This document shows positions 44,216 through 53,710 of a stretch of 64,000 bases of DNA, one piece after another; within the stretch, counting starts at the first letter, position 1, and every line of letters begins with the position of its first letter. The notes below the pieces were generated by a model. It was not told the DNA's origin. It searched no databases and saw nothing but the letters and a program-made list of their open reading frames with translations. Source of the DNA: Dehalobacter sp. DCM (GTDB taxonomy: Bacteria > Bacillota > Desulfitobacteriia > Desulfitobacteriales > Syntrophobotulaceae); assembly GCF_024972775.1 (NCBI RefSeq), contig NZ_CP092282.1, positions 2,287,001 through 2,351,000 on the forward strand. The letters are read 5' to 3'. Both the position numbers and the translations under genes were made by a program.

Positions 44216-46300
44216 GTGAGTATAAAGAATACGGATCCGCAAGGCCTGGCACGAAACAACGGTCTTTTTTCCAGTAGTAATTTTCCAATGATGAGTAGGG
44301 AAAGATGGGAAGGGATTGTGGAATGTAAGAGAAAGTTCCTCGCTGATGAAAGCTATGATCCACGTGAATGTCCCTATATGGATCCGGATATAGCTGCTTC
44401 CTGGATCAGGTCTCGTAAAATGGGTGCTGACCCTTATCTACCTTTGCTGGGTCGTAGTTTAAAGAAAGAAGCTTTTTTCAAAGTTCAGGATAGAAACCGA
44501 AGTTTGATAAAAATCACCACACCTCTAATGAATACTTTCAAAAACCTGGCCATCGCTAATTCCTATGGATTGTATTTGACGGATAATCAAAGCATTTTTT
44601 TATTGCATGAAGGTGAGATGTTAACTTTGCCGGTTGACGCTCCTTTGATTGGCATGATATGGGATGAAGAAAACGTTGGGACAACAGCGCATGCAATGAG
44701 CTTGCATCACAAACGTCCATTTACGTTATTTGGTATTGAGAACTTCTGCGTAGGACTGGAAAACATCGTAGCTTCAGCCGCCTGTATAGGGAACGAGAAC
44801 GGAGACGTTATTGCTTCCATTGTCTTAGCCCAGGTATTAATGGATGAACCGTGGAAGGATCTCTATCAAAAATATTGTGCGCATACGCTTGCGCTTATTA
44901 CTGCAATCAGTACAGCGGTTGAATCGCAACTCAGATTACACAAGAGTTTTGCTAGTCTGAAGGTAGCGAATAAGACCCTGGAAACCACATTGGCTTTAAT
45001 TGATGAAGGTATTATTACCATTGATCAAAATGGGACAATTGTTTATAGCAATGAAGAGGGCAGAAAAATATTCAGATTATCCAAAGAGGAAGTTTGCCAA
45101 AAAAATATTCGTAGCTTTCTGGAAAAAGACTCTATGCTTATGGCAATGGCTAAAAAAGGTGAGTCAGGTAACATTGAGGAAACAATCCACCTTGAACAGA
45201 TTGATAAAAACTATTTAATCAATGTTCAACCTGTGATAGACGAAAATACACAGGAATTTGACGGGGCGTTGCTCCGTATTAATTCTGTCGGCAAGATCAA
45301 TGCGATAACCGCGAACCGTGCCGGGGCAGTGGCCCGGTTTACTTTCGATGATATTATTGGCGAGAGTGAGGCCATAAAAAAAGCGATAACCAAAGGCCAG
45401 TATTATGCAACAACGGCTGAAAACATCCTGTTAATCGGTGAAAGCGGTACAGGCAAGGAACTATTTGCTCAGTCGATACATCATAAGTACTGTCCCAGCG
45501 GTCCTTTTATCGCTGTAAATTGTGCGGCATTACCCAGAGAGCTCATTGAAAGTGAATTATTTGGATATGAAGGCGGAAGTTTTACAGGTGCTGATCGCAG
45601 CGGAAGACCGGGAAAGATAGAACTAGCCGAAGGGGGAACACTGTTCCTGGATGAAATTGGAGATATGCCTTTCGAGCTTCAGGCCGTTTTGCTGAGGGTT
45701 TTGGAAGATAAGCAAGTGATGCGTATTGGCGCACGACGTTCGAAAAAGGTTAATTTCAAAGTGATTGCTGCTACAAACCAGAATCTGTATAAAATGGTTA
45801 AGGAAAAGCGTTTCCGAGAAGACTTATTTTATCGTCTGTCGGTTTTAAACATTGCCATTCCGTCGTTGCGTGACAGAGACAGAGACTCTGAACTGTTAAC
45901 CAATTATTTTATTAAGAAATATTCTCATAAAATGGGCAGAAATATTCCGAAAGTCAGCGCCAGTGTATTAAGTGTTATTAATGAATACAATTGGCCCGGG
46001 AATGTAAGGGAATTAGAAAATGCCATTGTCCACGCAGTCATTAACTCCGGAGAAATAATTGAAGTTAATGATTTGCCGGAAAACATTGTTCCGGATGCTT
46101 TATGCACGGCCGAAGTTGTGGATGCCAATCTGGGCATCGAGAAAACGGACAGAGTTTCCTCTTTGGCGGATCTAGAGAAAAACGCCATAACAAAAGCCTT
46201 GAACAAAGCTAACGGAAATGTCGTTCTGGCTGCTTGTTTACTGGATATCAGCAAGTCAACGATATATAGAAAGTTAAAGGAATATAATATTTCTTTCTAA
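44216..46300 (+). CDS. Sigma-54-dependent transcriptional activator (AcoR-like, GAF-PAS-AAA+-Fis)
   Basis: 694 residues from GTG 44216, which sits behind GGGAGGA; the open frame runs to 44168. Order: N-terminal helical segment, GAF-like sensor (about 100-230, with the ENVGTTAHAMSL block of AcoR relatives), PAS (about 255-365), AAA+ with Walker A GESGTGKE (about 408), the sigma-54 contact loop GSFTGA (about 453; the usual form is GAFTGA), Walker B GGTLFLDEIGD, and a Fis-type helix-turn-helix at the end. It senses a small molecule, not a phosphate, judging by the absence of a receiver. As the last gene of the cluster it is the obvious candidate to activate the two -24/-12 promoters at 37.1 and 37.7 kb. 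Confidence 0.9.
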   Translation: MSIKNTDPQGLARNNGLFSSSNFPMMSRERWEGIVECKRKFLADESYDPRECPYMDPDIAASWIRSRKMGADPYLPLLGRSLKKEAFFKVQDRNRSLIKITTPLMNTFKNLAIANSYGLYLTDNQSIFLLHEGEMLTLPVDAPLIGMIWDEENVGTTAHAMSLHHKRPFTLFGIENFCVGLENIVASAACIGNENGDVIASIVLAQVLMDEPWKDLYQKYCAHTLALITAISTAVESQLRLHKSFASLKVANKTLETTLALIDEGIITIDQNGTIVYSNEEGRKIFRLSKEEVCQKNIRSFLEKDSMLMAMAKKGESGNIEETIHLEQIDKNYLINVQPVIDENTQEFDGALLRINSVGKINAITANRAGAVARFTFDDIIGESEAIKKAITKGQYYATTAENILLIGESGTGKELFAQSIHHKYCPSGPFIAVNCAALPRELIESELFGYEGGSFTGADRSGRPGKIELAEGGTLFLDEIGDMPFELQAVLLRVLEDKQVMRIGARRSKKVNFKVIAATNQNLYKMVKEKRFREDLFYRLSVLNIAIPSLRDRDRDSELLTNYFIKKYSHKMGRNIPKVSASVLSVINEYNWPGNVRELENAIVHAVINSGEIIEVNDLPENIVPDALCTAEVVDANLGIEKTDRVSSLADLEKNAITKALNKANGNVVLAACLLDISKSTIYRKLKEYNISF

Positions 46301-46410
46301 CTATTATTCAATGATGGCAAAGTTGAGTTATTATAAGATAAAAGCAGGTTTTAGGCGGTCATGAACAGAATATTAGCGATATGGTGTTTATTACCGAGAC
46401 CGGAGTATAA

Positions 46411-47637
46411 GTGAGGCGAATAAGGATGGCTGAGTTCGTTCGCTTTGTGCATTGCGGCGGCTTCCGATTTGACTGTCCCGAGTGGGAAGGTCCTTCGTCG
46501 TGGAAAGCCATGCGGGATAAGGATTTATGGGATACTTTTGAAGCTGTTCTTTTGCTGTGCCAAACCGAAAAAGCGGACTTTTTATTGATCACAGGGGATC
46601 TGTTTGATCAGGAATATACGCGCAAAGAAACCGTGGAACGAGTTGCCCGAGCTTTCGCTCGTTTGCAAGGTATTCAGGTGTTTATTACGCCGGGGGAACA
46701 GGACCCGTTGGTTATTTCGTCGGTCTATCGGTATGCCGAATGGCCGGAGAATGTTCATATATTCGGAGAAGGAATCCGTTGCATTGAAATATCGGATAAA
46801 CAATGTATCCTCTGCGGGGCAGGCTGGACGACGTATCAACAGGAAAAATACGTTATCGATGATCTTCGCATCAAAGATGAGCCGGTGGCACAGGCGGCGC
46901 CGATTCGCATCATGCTGCTGCATACGGAAATCGAATCGGATAGTCATACTGAAAATTTTATTCCGCTCCCTCCGGAACAGATAGCCGCCAGCACGATGAC
47001 CTATCTCGCTTTGGGACACCGGAACCAATATACCGGCGTTCATCAGACTGGGAATACCATCTGGGCCGATTGCGGCACAGCAGAACCCCGGTATTTTCAT
47101 GAAACCGGGCCGCATGGTGTTATCCTGGGGCAAACCGACGGCGCTGCTGTTCATTGCGAGTTTAGGGAACTGAGCCGCCGATGTTACAGCGAAAAAGTAG
47201 TAACCAACGTTTCCGGTGAACGGGAAACGGATATTAAGAATACGGTTCGTGAATTACTGACAAACATTACCGCCGATGAACGCCAGCGTGATTTATTCCG
47301 ATTTCGGTTATTGGGTTCCCGCTGGAATCCGCAAATGATCGATGCTGTCAATGACATACTGAAGAAGGAATTACGACATGTTGAACTTATGGCGGACGGC
47401 GCATCAGCAAATGAAGTTAGTGAAGCACAGGATAAAGTGTTAAAAATAGAAGGAATAGACCGACAGAAAACCCTTGGTTTTCCGAGTTTAAATCACGTTT
47501 TTCGCTCGGAAATAGAATTGCGCATTGCGAATGCCAAAGATGCTGAAGAAAGAAGGCACTGGGAACTGGTCAAACGGATCGGATCTGCGGCCGTCAGCCA
47601 GGCCATCAGTCAGGAACAGGAAACCTATGAGGATTGA
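46411..47637 (+). CDS. SbcD/YhaO-like phosphoesterase homologue with degraded active site
   Basis: A 408-residue protein that follows the Mre11/SbcD/YhaO fold but has lost most metal ligands. Where active relatives have HxADxHL it reads HCGGFRF (about 14-20), so the first Asp and His are missing. GDLFD is kept. The GNHD motif is replaced by PGEQD, and the late GHxH by GHRNQ; one His survives in LLHTE. It is unlikely to be a nuclease. GTG 46411 (GGAG five bases upstream) is chosen; ATG 46426 is possible. It overlaps the next gene by 11 bp, exactly like an sbcD-sbcC or yhaO-yhaN pair. The pair follows the sigma-54 activator gene but is probably independent. Confidence 0.7.
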   Translation: MRRIRMAEFVRFVHCGGFRFDCPEWEGPSSWKAMRDKDLWDTFEAVLLLCQTEKADFLLITGDLFDQEYTRKETVERVARAFARLQGIQVFITPGEQDPLVISSVYRYAEWPENVHIFGEGIRCIEISDKQCILCGAGWTTYQQEKYVIDDLRIKDEPVAQAAPIRIMLLHTEIESDSHTENFIPLPPEQIAASTMTYLALGHRNQYTGVHQTGNTIWADCGTAEPRYFHETGPHGVILGQTDGAAVHCEFRELSRRCYSEKVVTNVSGERETDIKNTVRELLTNITADERQRDLFRFRLLGSRWNPQMIDAVNDILKKELRHVELMADGASANEVSEAQDKVLKIEGIDRQKTLGFPSLNHVFRSEIELRIANAKDAEERRHWELVKRIGSAAVSQAISQEQETYED

Positions 47638-49789
47638 ACGTGTCCAATTAACAGACCTGCCAACCTTAAGGGATAAGCTTTCAGATTATCCCGAAAAACT
47701 TGTTGTGCTCTTTTTTGAAGACATCAGCAGACAAAAGCTGATAGAATCAACGTCTTTGCCTCTGGAAACCGTGTTTAACTGGCCGGAAAGCAGCCGGCAT
47801 GATCTGTACCGCCGCGTCATGAACCTGCAACACGTTGGCAGTGAGGAACTGTCACCGGCGAAGATGTGGGATTCCTTAAAACGCGCGGCAGAACGGGTTG
47901 AAGAACAAGCGGAAGGGATGGCGCAAGTCAAGAAAGAATATGATGCCTTGCGCAGTGAATGGGAGGCTGACGCCGAGCGTCTGGAACATCAGCGCGCTTT
48001 GCAGATTAAAATCAAAAGGCTGCAGGTGGAAAAGGATGATTTAAGCTGTAAAATAGCCGGTATGGAAAAGATCCATGAACGACTGCAAATTTTAAAGGAT
48101 AATCCAGATTATCCGGATTTGCGCAAGTTAAAAGATAAGATGACCCGTCTGGAGCAAACCCGGCAGGAAAGTGAAGAAATACTGGCTGCCTATAGTCAGG
48201 ATCCTGATATAGATTGGGATATGGTCGACAAATTACGGGAAGAAACTTACGCCTGGGCGGAGCTCAAGACGGCGGATCACTCGCTATTAATGGAAATTAT
48301 TGAACTCGAACAGGATATCGATGCTCTGGCCGATGATATCAATCATTCCCGATATGCCGGATTACCGGTCACGGAAGGTGAAAGCTTGAATAAGGCTGAA
48401 GCGGAACTGTCTGAACTGCAGGCGGCGTTAGCGACAGAAAGAGAAGCCTCTGCTCAACGTTCGGCTGCGCTTAATACCCTCGAAAAGCAACTGGATGAAG
48501 AAAGAGAAAAACTCAGACGATATACCATGATGGTAAAAACATCTGCTAAGGACGGCCGCGAGCGGTCAGCCAGGGAAGGGCAGCAGACCTTCGGCAAAGC
48601 CTTATTGGCAAAGCTCGGCTTGAAGTATGGTCAAGACCGTTCAGAGAAAAAGGGTGCGTCTCGTCTGAAGGCGATTTTTCAAAGGAATTCGATGAAAGAT
48701 AATGCCGGTTTTAGCCGATTGGAGAAGGAATATCAGGACCAGGTTCACATCGTCAAGGCCATGCAGGCGCAATGGAATGCATGGATCAATGAAAGCGAAA
48801 AAGAGAAAAAACTAATCAGCCAAATAGAGGCCTGCAGTCAGAGGTTACGACTGGCTTATGCCTCTGTCAACGCTTCCGGACACGATGAATGGCAGCGTGG
48901 TTGGGAAGAGTATCAACAGCAGCAAAAACAACTGGCAGAACGACATGCTCAGCTTGAAGCCAAAATTACGCAGCAAGAGCAGGCGCAAATAAAAATCAAC
49001 GCCAGTGCAGAGCAAATAAGAGAAAAGCTGAAAGGGTGGACCTCCGAGGATGCAGTCGATGAATTGCTGGCCATTATTCAAAATATCGCCCTTAACCTGC
49101 GGCTGAAAGAAGTGACAGCGGAACAATATGCGGAGATCAAGAACACGCTTAAGGAAAAACTTAACAAACGCGACATGAACCGACTTTCCGCTGCGTTGGA
49201 ACCGTTTGACGACGTGCAGCGTGAAGGACGTCTTTCCGTGAAGGAAAGAAACGCGATGTTAATAAAAACGAAACAGCAATTAGACGATGTGAGTAAGCAA
49301 ATGCAGCTGGCGGCAGCTGATCTGAAGAAGAGCAGGAGTATATCGAAGGATCCCGAATTGGATCAAAAACTTGACGCGGTTAAGCAGCAATGGCTGGCAT
49401 TTTATAACCTGCAGCAGGCACTGTCGGACACGAAAGAGCTGTTGGAAAACTGTCTGGACAAATGGCAATTCGACTATGGCATCGCCTTAAAAATCAAAGC
49501 GAAACAGATAGTGAGTCAGACCTTTGCCTTGCCACTATCCGACCGGAAAGAATTGATCATGGCAGACGCAGCCAAGTATTACTTTGCCTATCGTCAAGCC
49601 CTTCTGGAATTGGCGTCGGAAGATGACCGTGATTGCCCCATTTTCTTTTTCACCGGTCAAATGAATGAAACAACGGAATTCTGGGATGGAATCCTTCGCT
49701 ATTATCAGGGGCTTTCACTCGAACGGCCGGTTTTCTTCGGAACGACGAACAGTACCCTTTGGCAGTATATCAAAGTCAATCATAGTTAA
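47627..49789 (+). CDS. SbcC/YhaN-like coiled-coil protein without ATPase motifs
   Basis: A 720-residue protein in the position of SbcC/YhaN. It starts MRIERVQL as YhaN does, but the Walker A region is absent: no GxxxxGKS/T anywhere. Long coiled coils occupy about 75-345 and 380-640, with a short non-helical middle. At the end, LPLSDRKEL and PIFFFTGQM stand where LSxG signature and Walker B LxxDDPF would be, and RPVFFGTTN where the family has a QVIFFT strand. The terminal domain thus keeps the ABC-type fold outline without catalytic residues. ATG 47627 overlaps the upstream gene. Its stop overlaps the stop of the convergent helicase gene by 4 bp. Confidence 0.65.
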   Translation: MRIERVQLTDLPTLRDKLSDYPEKLVVLFFEDISRQKLIESTSLPLETVFNWPESSRHDLYRRVMNLQHVGSEELSPAKMWDSLKRAAERVEEQAEGMAQVKKEYDALRSEWEADAERLEHQRALQIKIKRLQVEKDDLSCKIAGMEKIHERLQILKDNPDYPDLRKLKDKMTRLEQTRQESEEILAAYSQDPDIDWDMVDKLREETYAWAELKTADHSLLMEIIELEQDIDALADDINHSRYAGLPVTEGESLNKAEAELSELQAALATEREASAQRSAALNTLEKQLDEEREKLRRYTMMVKTSAKDGRERSAREGQQTFGKALLAKLGLKYGQDRSEKKGASRLKAIFQRNSMKDNAGFSRLEKEYQDQVHIVKAMQAQWNAWINESEKEKKLISQIEACSQRLRLAYASVNASGHDEWQRGWEEYQQQQKQLAERHAQLEAKITQQEQAQIKINASAEQIREKLKGWTSEDAVDELLAIIQNIALNLRLKEVTAEQYAEIKNTLKEKLNKRDMNRLSAALEPFDDVQREGRLSVKERNAMLIKTKQQLDDVSKQMQLAAADLKKSRSISKDPELDQKLDAVKQQWLAFYNLQQALSDTKELLENCLDKWQFDYGIALKIKAKQIVSQTFALPLSDRKELIMADAAKYYFAYRQALLELASEDDRDCPIFFFTGQMNETTEFWDGILRYYQGLSLERPVFFGTTNSTLWQYIKVNHS

Positions 49790-52700
49790 CTCATTTCAAA
49801 CAATTCTTTCAGCTCATGTTCCGTCAGCTTGGTCAACAGGGTTTCCCCCGGCTGGATCACGGCGTCAATGAGCTTCTTTTTCTTTGCCTGCAGGGCATTG
49901 ACTTTTTCTTCGATGGTTCCTTGGGTCAGGAGTTTAATCACCTGTACGGTATTATTTTGGCCGATGCGATGCGCCCGGTCTGTGGCTTGATCTTCAACGG
50001 CGGGGTTCCACCAGGGATCAAAGTGAATGACAGTATCTGCTCCGGTAAGATTTAAGCCGGTACCGCCGGCTTTCAGCGATATGAGGAAGACCTCGCCGCA
50101 GCCGCTGTTGAACTCCTGAACCATGTGCGCCCTTTCGGAGGCCTTTGTGGAGCCGCTCAGATAAAAATAGGGGACCTTTTCACGGTTAAAATAGTCCGCA
50201 AGGATATCCAGCATGGATGTAAACTGAGAAAAAACAAGAATACGGTGGCCGCCGTCCAGTGCTTCCGCCAGGAGTTCCTGGAACAAAAGCATTTTTCCGC
50301 TATCTCCCGTATAGTTTTCAATAAACATGCCGGGATGGGAACAAATCTGACGCAGACGGGTCAGTGCCGCCAGTATTTTGATTTGGCTTTTGGCAAACCC
50401 GGATACGGCTAATTCCTGGGCAATCTGACTCTTTGTCTGCTGCAGATAGGCAAGATAAATCTTGCGCTGCTCATCCGTCAACGCAGCTTTGATTTCCGTC
50501 TCAATTTTGGGAGGAAGTTCTTTAAGCACTTCTTTTTTCAGTCGGCGCAGGATAAAGGGCCGGGTATGCCGACTGAGTTCCTGCAAAGCGCCTGCGTCGC
50601 CTTTACTGATCGGCGCCGCGTACTTTTTATGAAATTCCAGCTGCGTGTATAAGTAGCCGGGCAGCAGAAAATGAAACAGGGACCATAACTCCGATAACGC
50701 GTTCTCGATGGGCGTTCCGGTCAGGGCAAAATACCCGCCGGCCTGAATTTTCTGCACGGATTTGGCATTGAGCGTGTTGGCATTTTTTATATTTTGGGCC
50801 TCATCGAGAAAACAATAGGAAAACGAAAGATTGGCAAATGTATCGATATCCCGGCGTAAAACAGCATAGGATACCACCACAAGATCAGCCTGTTCAACGA
50901 GAGTGAGCTGATCCTGGCGTTCCTGGGGTGTTCCGTCAATAACCATGACCTTCAGCTCGGGGGTGAATTTTTCTGCTTCACTCCGCCAGTTATAAACGAG
51001 GGAAGTCGGAGCAATCACCAGCGCCGGCGGAAAAGACCTGGACGGTATATTTTCATTGTCATTTTTCAGCTTTTCCGAAAGGATAAAGGCAAGCACCTGC
51101 AGGGTTTTGCCCAGTCCCATATCATCAGCCAGAATGCCGCCTAAACCATAAGAAGACAAGGTTTTCAGCCATTTATATCCCGTTTTTTGATAGTCGCGCA
51201 GAATGTGCTGGAGAGTTGACGGGGGGTCAAATTCATTATCCTGGGGTTCCAGAATACTTTGAACCAGCTGTTTAAACGCGCGGTTGCGCTGAATTCCCGG
51301 CAGATTTTCCTGCCGCAGAAAATTGTCGATATACATGGCTCTAAATTTGGGAAGCTGAATCGTGTCCTTGGTCAGGTCCTTTTCCTTTAAATCCAGATGG
51401 TCAATCAACAGGGACATGGCGTTGAGCTCCTGCTGCTGCAGGTCGAGAAAAGAGCCGTCCCGCAGGCGGTAATATTTTTTCTTTGTTTTCAGAGAATGAA
51501 AAATATCTGCCAGTTCCGCCCGATCAATGTCCCCGTAGGCAAAGCTAATTTCCAGCATATCCAGGTTGTCATCCAAACGAACACGTCCGGTAAAGCCGGT
51601 GGCATAATGGATCTTGAGTTTAAAATCATCGGAATAGTATGTTTCGGCCAAATCGTGGAGCTCAGAGAAACCATGGAGCGTAAAATCGAATAGTTTATCT
51701 TCATCATCCAGGCTGATGCGTCCTTCGGATACGGTAAAATCAGCTTGTTCAAAAATCTCCAGTATTTTTCTTTCCTTTTCCATATCGCGGATCAGGACAT
51801 GATCGCCGCTGGACGATACGGCACGGGAATCTCCTTGGGCAGAGAAGGGATTAATGATGATATCACCATAGTGAAACTCCAGACGGACGGTAATCCCGGT
51901 ATCATTTATCCGATCAAAGAAGAGCTTAGGTTGCAGCTCCTCACGGATAAACTTCGCGGCCAGCTCCGGCTCAATGGAGACCGTACCCAACGTTTCCATC
52001 CGGGGGAGTGCTTCCGAGACAAAGATATCCTTCTGGTTAGCAGGAAAGATAATCCCCGGCTGATGTTTTCCGGCTAAGAGCTTAATCAGATTCGGCAGGA
52101 ACTCAGCTTGTCCGGGTGAAACGCCATAGATCTGCCGTTCATAAAGATAATAGGCGCCGTCTGCAGTCAGCTGGACAGGGAGCTTGCTTTGCAGGGTGAG
52201 GACCAGGTCCAGCTCTGCGGATTCCACCGAAAAATCGAGGGGCAGATCTTCCCGGCAAATCGTTGTTGGCATGGGGAACGATGTCCGTAAAGCTTTGGAT
52301 GAGCCGGCGTGCAGGAAGAACTGTTTTGACCCGACAACATCCAGAAATTTACGAAGATAATAACGGCTTAAGACAAACGGTTTTTGAGTAAAAGGGGAGG
52401 CTGAATAGGAAGAATAGGTTAAGGTCTTCACCTCGTTAACCGCCTCGTATTGTTCAAGCATTTCCCGGAGCATGTGAATGACCTGTTGGTCCTGAGCTGA
52501 AAACACGTGCTTCGCTGGATCGTAAGTAAATTTCATCCCGAATTCCATGAGGTGATTATGCTTGATGGCATATAAAAATTCTTTCAGATTCTTGACGACA
52601 TAGAGTCGGTTCGTACCGATTTTTAGCTGAAGTTGGCCGCCTGACTGCAGATAATCCGTATTGATTTCCAGTTCCAGTTCCAGGTTTAATAGTTCTTTAC

Positions 52701-53127
52701 CGGTATTTAGCGGTTTACGGTCGGCAAAGATCGCCATGAAATCCGATGCCGCTCGCTTGGTATCCGGACGGGGGGAGAATGCGCCGGATGCCACGGATGT
52801 CCCGGATGACTCCGGTGATCTGACCGGATCCGCTAGTTTTTGCTGGGCAGTTTTCAGCACCGCAATAATATGCTTGCAGGCCCCCGGGTATTGTTCATAG
52901 GCTGGACACGTGCAGTAGTAGGTATGCAGCGAGCCGTCTTTTTTCAGCTCAATATGGACATCATACGTATCGGTGCCAAAAACTTGGGCATCGATAACGC
53001 CCTTTTCCGGGTTATAGCTGAAATTGCCGACCTTTCGTCCATGCGCATAGAGAGTCCCTGCGTCATAGACTCTTCTGCTGGTTGCAATCGCTTTCAGCTC
53101 AGGTTCCGATAGGTAAAAGGAAAACAT
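49786..53127 (-). CDS. SWIM-domain SNF2-family helicase
   Basis: About 1113 residues from ATG 53127 (GGAGG 11 bases upstream, and the protein then starts like its relatives); an open frame reaches 53229 without a ribosome site. A SWIM zinc finger near 75-90 (CTCP...CKH) is followed by a DUF3670-like helical/beta region and then the SNF2 ATPase: DDMGLGKTLQ (motif I), DEAQN (motif II; Gln replaces the usual His), and the helicase C half with FSQFTSMLDIL and a DRAHRIGQ motif VI. Such proteins remodel protein-DNA complexes and are often linked to repair. It lies between the SbcCD-like pair and the SOS-regulated polymerase. Confidence 0.9.
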   Translation of the reverse strand: MFSFYLSEPELKAIATSRRVYDAGTLYAHGRKVGNFSYNPEKGVIDAQVFGTDTYDVHIELKKDGSLHTYYCTCPAYEQYPGACKHIIAVLKTAQQKLADPVRSPESSGTSVASGAFSPRPDTKRAASDFMAIFADRKPLNTGKELLNLELELEINTDYLQSGGQLQLKIGTNRLYVVKNLKEFLYAIKHNHLMEFGMKFTYDPAKHVFSAQDQQVIHMLREMLEQYEAVNEVKTLTYSSYSASPFTQKPFVLSRYYLRKFLDVVGSKQFFLHAGSSKALRTSFPMPTTICREDLPLDFSVESAELDLVLTLQSKLPVQLTADGAYYLYERQIYGVSPGQAEFLPNLIKLLAGKHQPGIIFPANQKDIFVSEALPRMETLGTVSIEPELAAKFIREELQPKLFFDRINDTGITVRLEFHYGDIIINPFSAQGDSRAVSSSGDHVLIRDMEKERKILEIFEQADFTVSEGRISLDDEDKLFDFTLHGFSELHDLAETYYSDDFKLKIHYATGFTGRVRLDDNLDMLEISFAYGDIDRAELADIFHSLKTKKKYYRLRDGSFLDLQQQELNAMSLLIDHLDLKEKDLTKDTIQLPKFRAMYIDNFLRQENLPGIQRNRAFKQLVQSILEPQDNEFDPPSTLQHILRDYQKTGYKWLKTLSSYGLGGILADDMGLGKTLQVLAFILSEKLKNDNENIPSRSFPPALVIAPTSLVYNWRSEAEKFTPELKVMVIDGTPQERQDQLTLVEQADLVVVSYAVLRRDIDTFANLSFSYCFLDEAQNIKNANTLNAKSVQKIQAGGYFALTGTPIENALSELWSLFHFLLPGYLYTQLEFHKKYAAPISKGDAGALQELSRHTRPFILRRLKKEVLKELPPKIETEIKAALTDEQRKIYLAYLQQTKSQIAQELAVSGFAKSQIKILAALTRLRQICSHPGMFIENYTGDSGKMLLFQELLAEALDGGHRILVFSQFTSMLDILADYFNREKVPYFYLSGSTKASERAHMVQEFNSGCGEVFLISLKAGGTGLNLTGADTVIHFDPWWNPAVEDQATDRAHRIGQNNTVQVIKLLTQGTIEEKVNALQAKKKKLIDAVIQPGETLLTKLTEHELKELFEMS

Positions 53128-53331
53128 GAATCGATAATCCTCCGTGTTGGGAATAGACAATATCTCTAGAATAGCATATTTCCTTTCGATTTTCATCTTG
53201 GAGACCGGGGCCATCGAGGTAGACGCCATTATTAATTGTCAGGAGTTATATTATGGATGTAATTCCTGATTATACATCGATGACAAAAATTACAACAATT
53301 ACAAGCTGACAAGCACCTCAACCCATGATAA

Positions 53332-53477
53332 ATACGGCAATACGTTAACGACTACCACCCCGACTGGGTCAACATTTAACCGTCTGTAGAATTCCAATGA
53401 CCGTACCTGTTGACCCGGATGAATATGAAAAGGGGTATACGGTTGCAGGGCGGAACACTGGATACGGGTTGTATTAA
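53332..53477 (+). pseudogene. Remnant of a repeat-containing surface-protein gene
   Basis: Two short frames read like the end of a cell-surface protein. One (about 53322-53390) is Thr-rich, NTLTTTTPTGSTFNRL, then a stop. A second, from ATG 53397 to TAA 53475, reads TVPVDPDEYEKGYTVAG, which matches the core of InlB-type B-repeats (VPVDP...Y..GDTVTV). They are in different frames with no ribosome sites, so this looks like debris of a lost gene. The call rests on one short motif. Confidence 0.35.
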
Positions 53478-53485
53478 TTGGAGCT

Positions 53486-53527
53486 GGTTGTCCTAAATTC
53501 CGCGACGTATCGGAAAGTAGGACAACC
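53486..53527. repeat. Long imperfect hairpin next to the surface-protein remnant
   Basis: GGTTGTCCTA (53486-53495) pairs with TAGGACAACC (53518-53527); after a two-base mismatch TTCCG pairs with CGGAA around an 8-nt loop. It lies just after the remnant and may be its old terminator or a small mobile-element end. Confidence 0.6.
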
Positions 53528-53666
53528 TCTTGGCCCCAGAATACACCCTTTCAATACTCGTTACGACAATAACTTCAATTTCCAATGAGAGTCGTAGTTT
53601 TTGCACACGTTTGCTCATCAAGTTGTTCATTATATTTTTTCAACTAGTCAAATTAACATGTCGCCA

Positions 53667-53710
53667 AGCATGTCCCAAAAGCGTAAGCGCTTACGCTTTT
53701 GGGACATGCT
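53667..53710. repeat. Perfect 44-bp palindrome downstream of dinB
   Basis: Each 22-bp arm (AGCATGTCCCAAAAGCGTAAGC and its exact complement, read in short blocks) meets at 53688/53689. Outside it, TTAACA and TGTTAA form a further, offset pair. It is 33 bp past the dinB stop on the minus strand, so termination is the simplest role, but there is no T tract. Confidence 0.85.
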
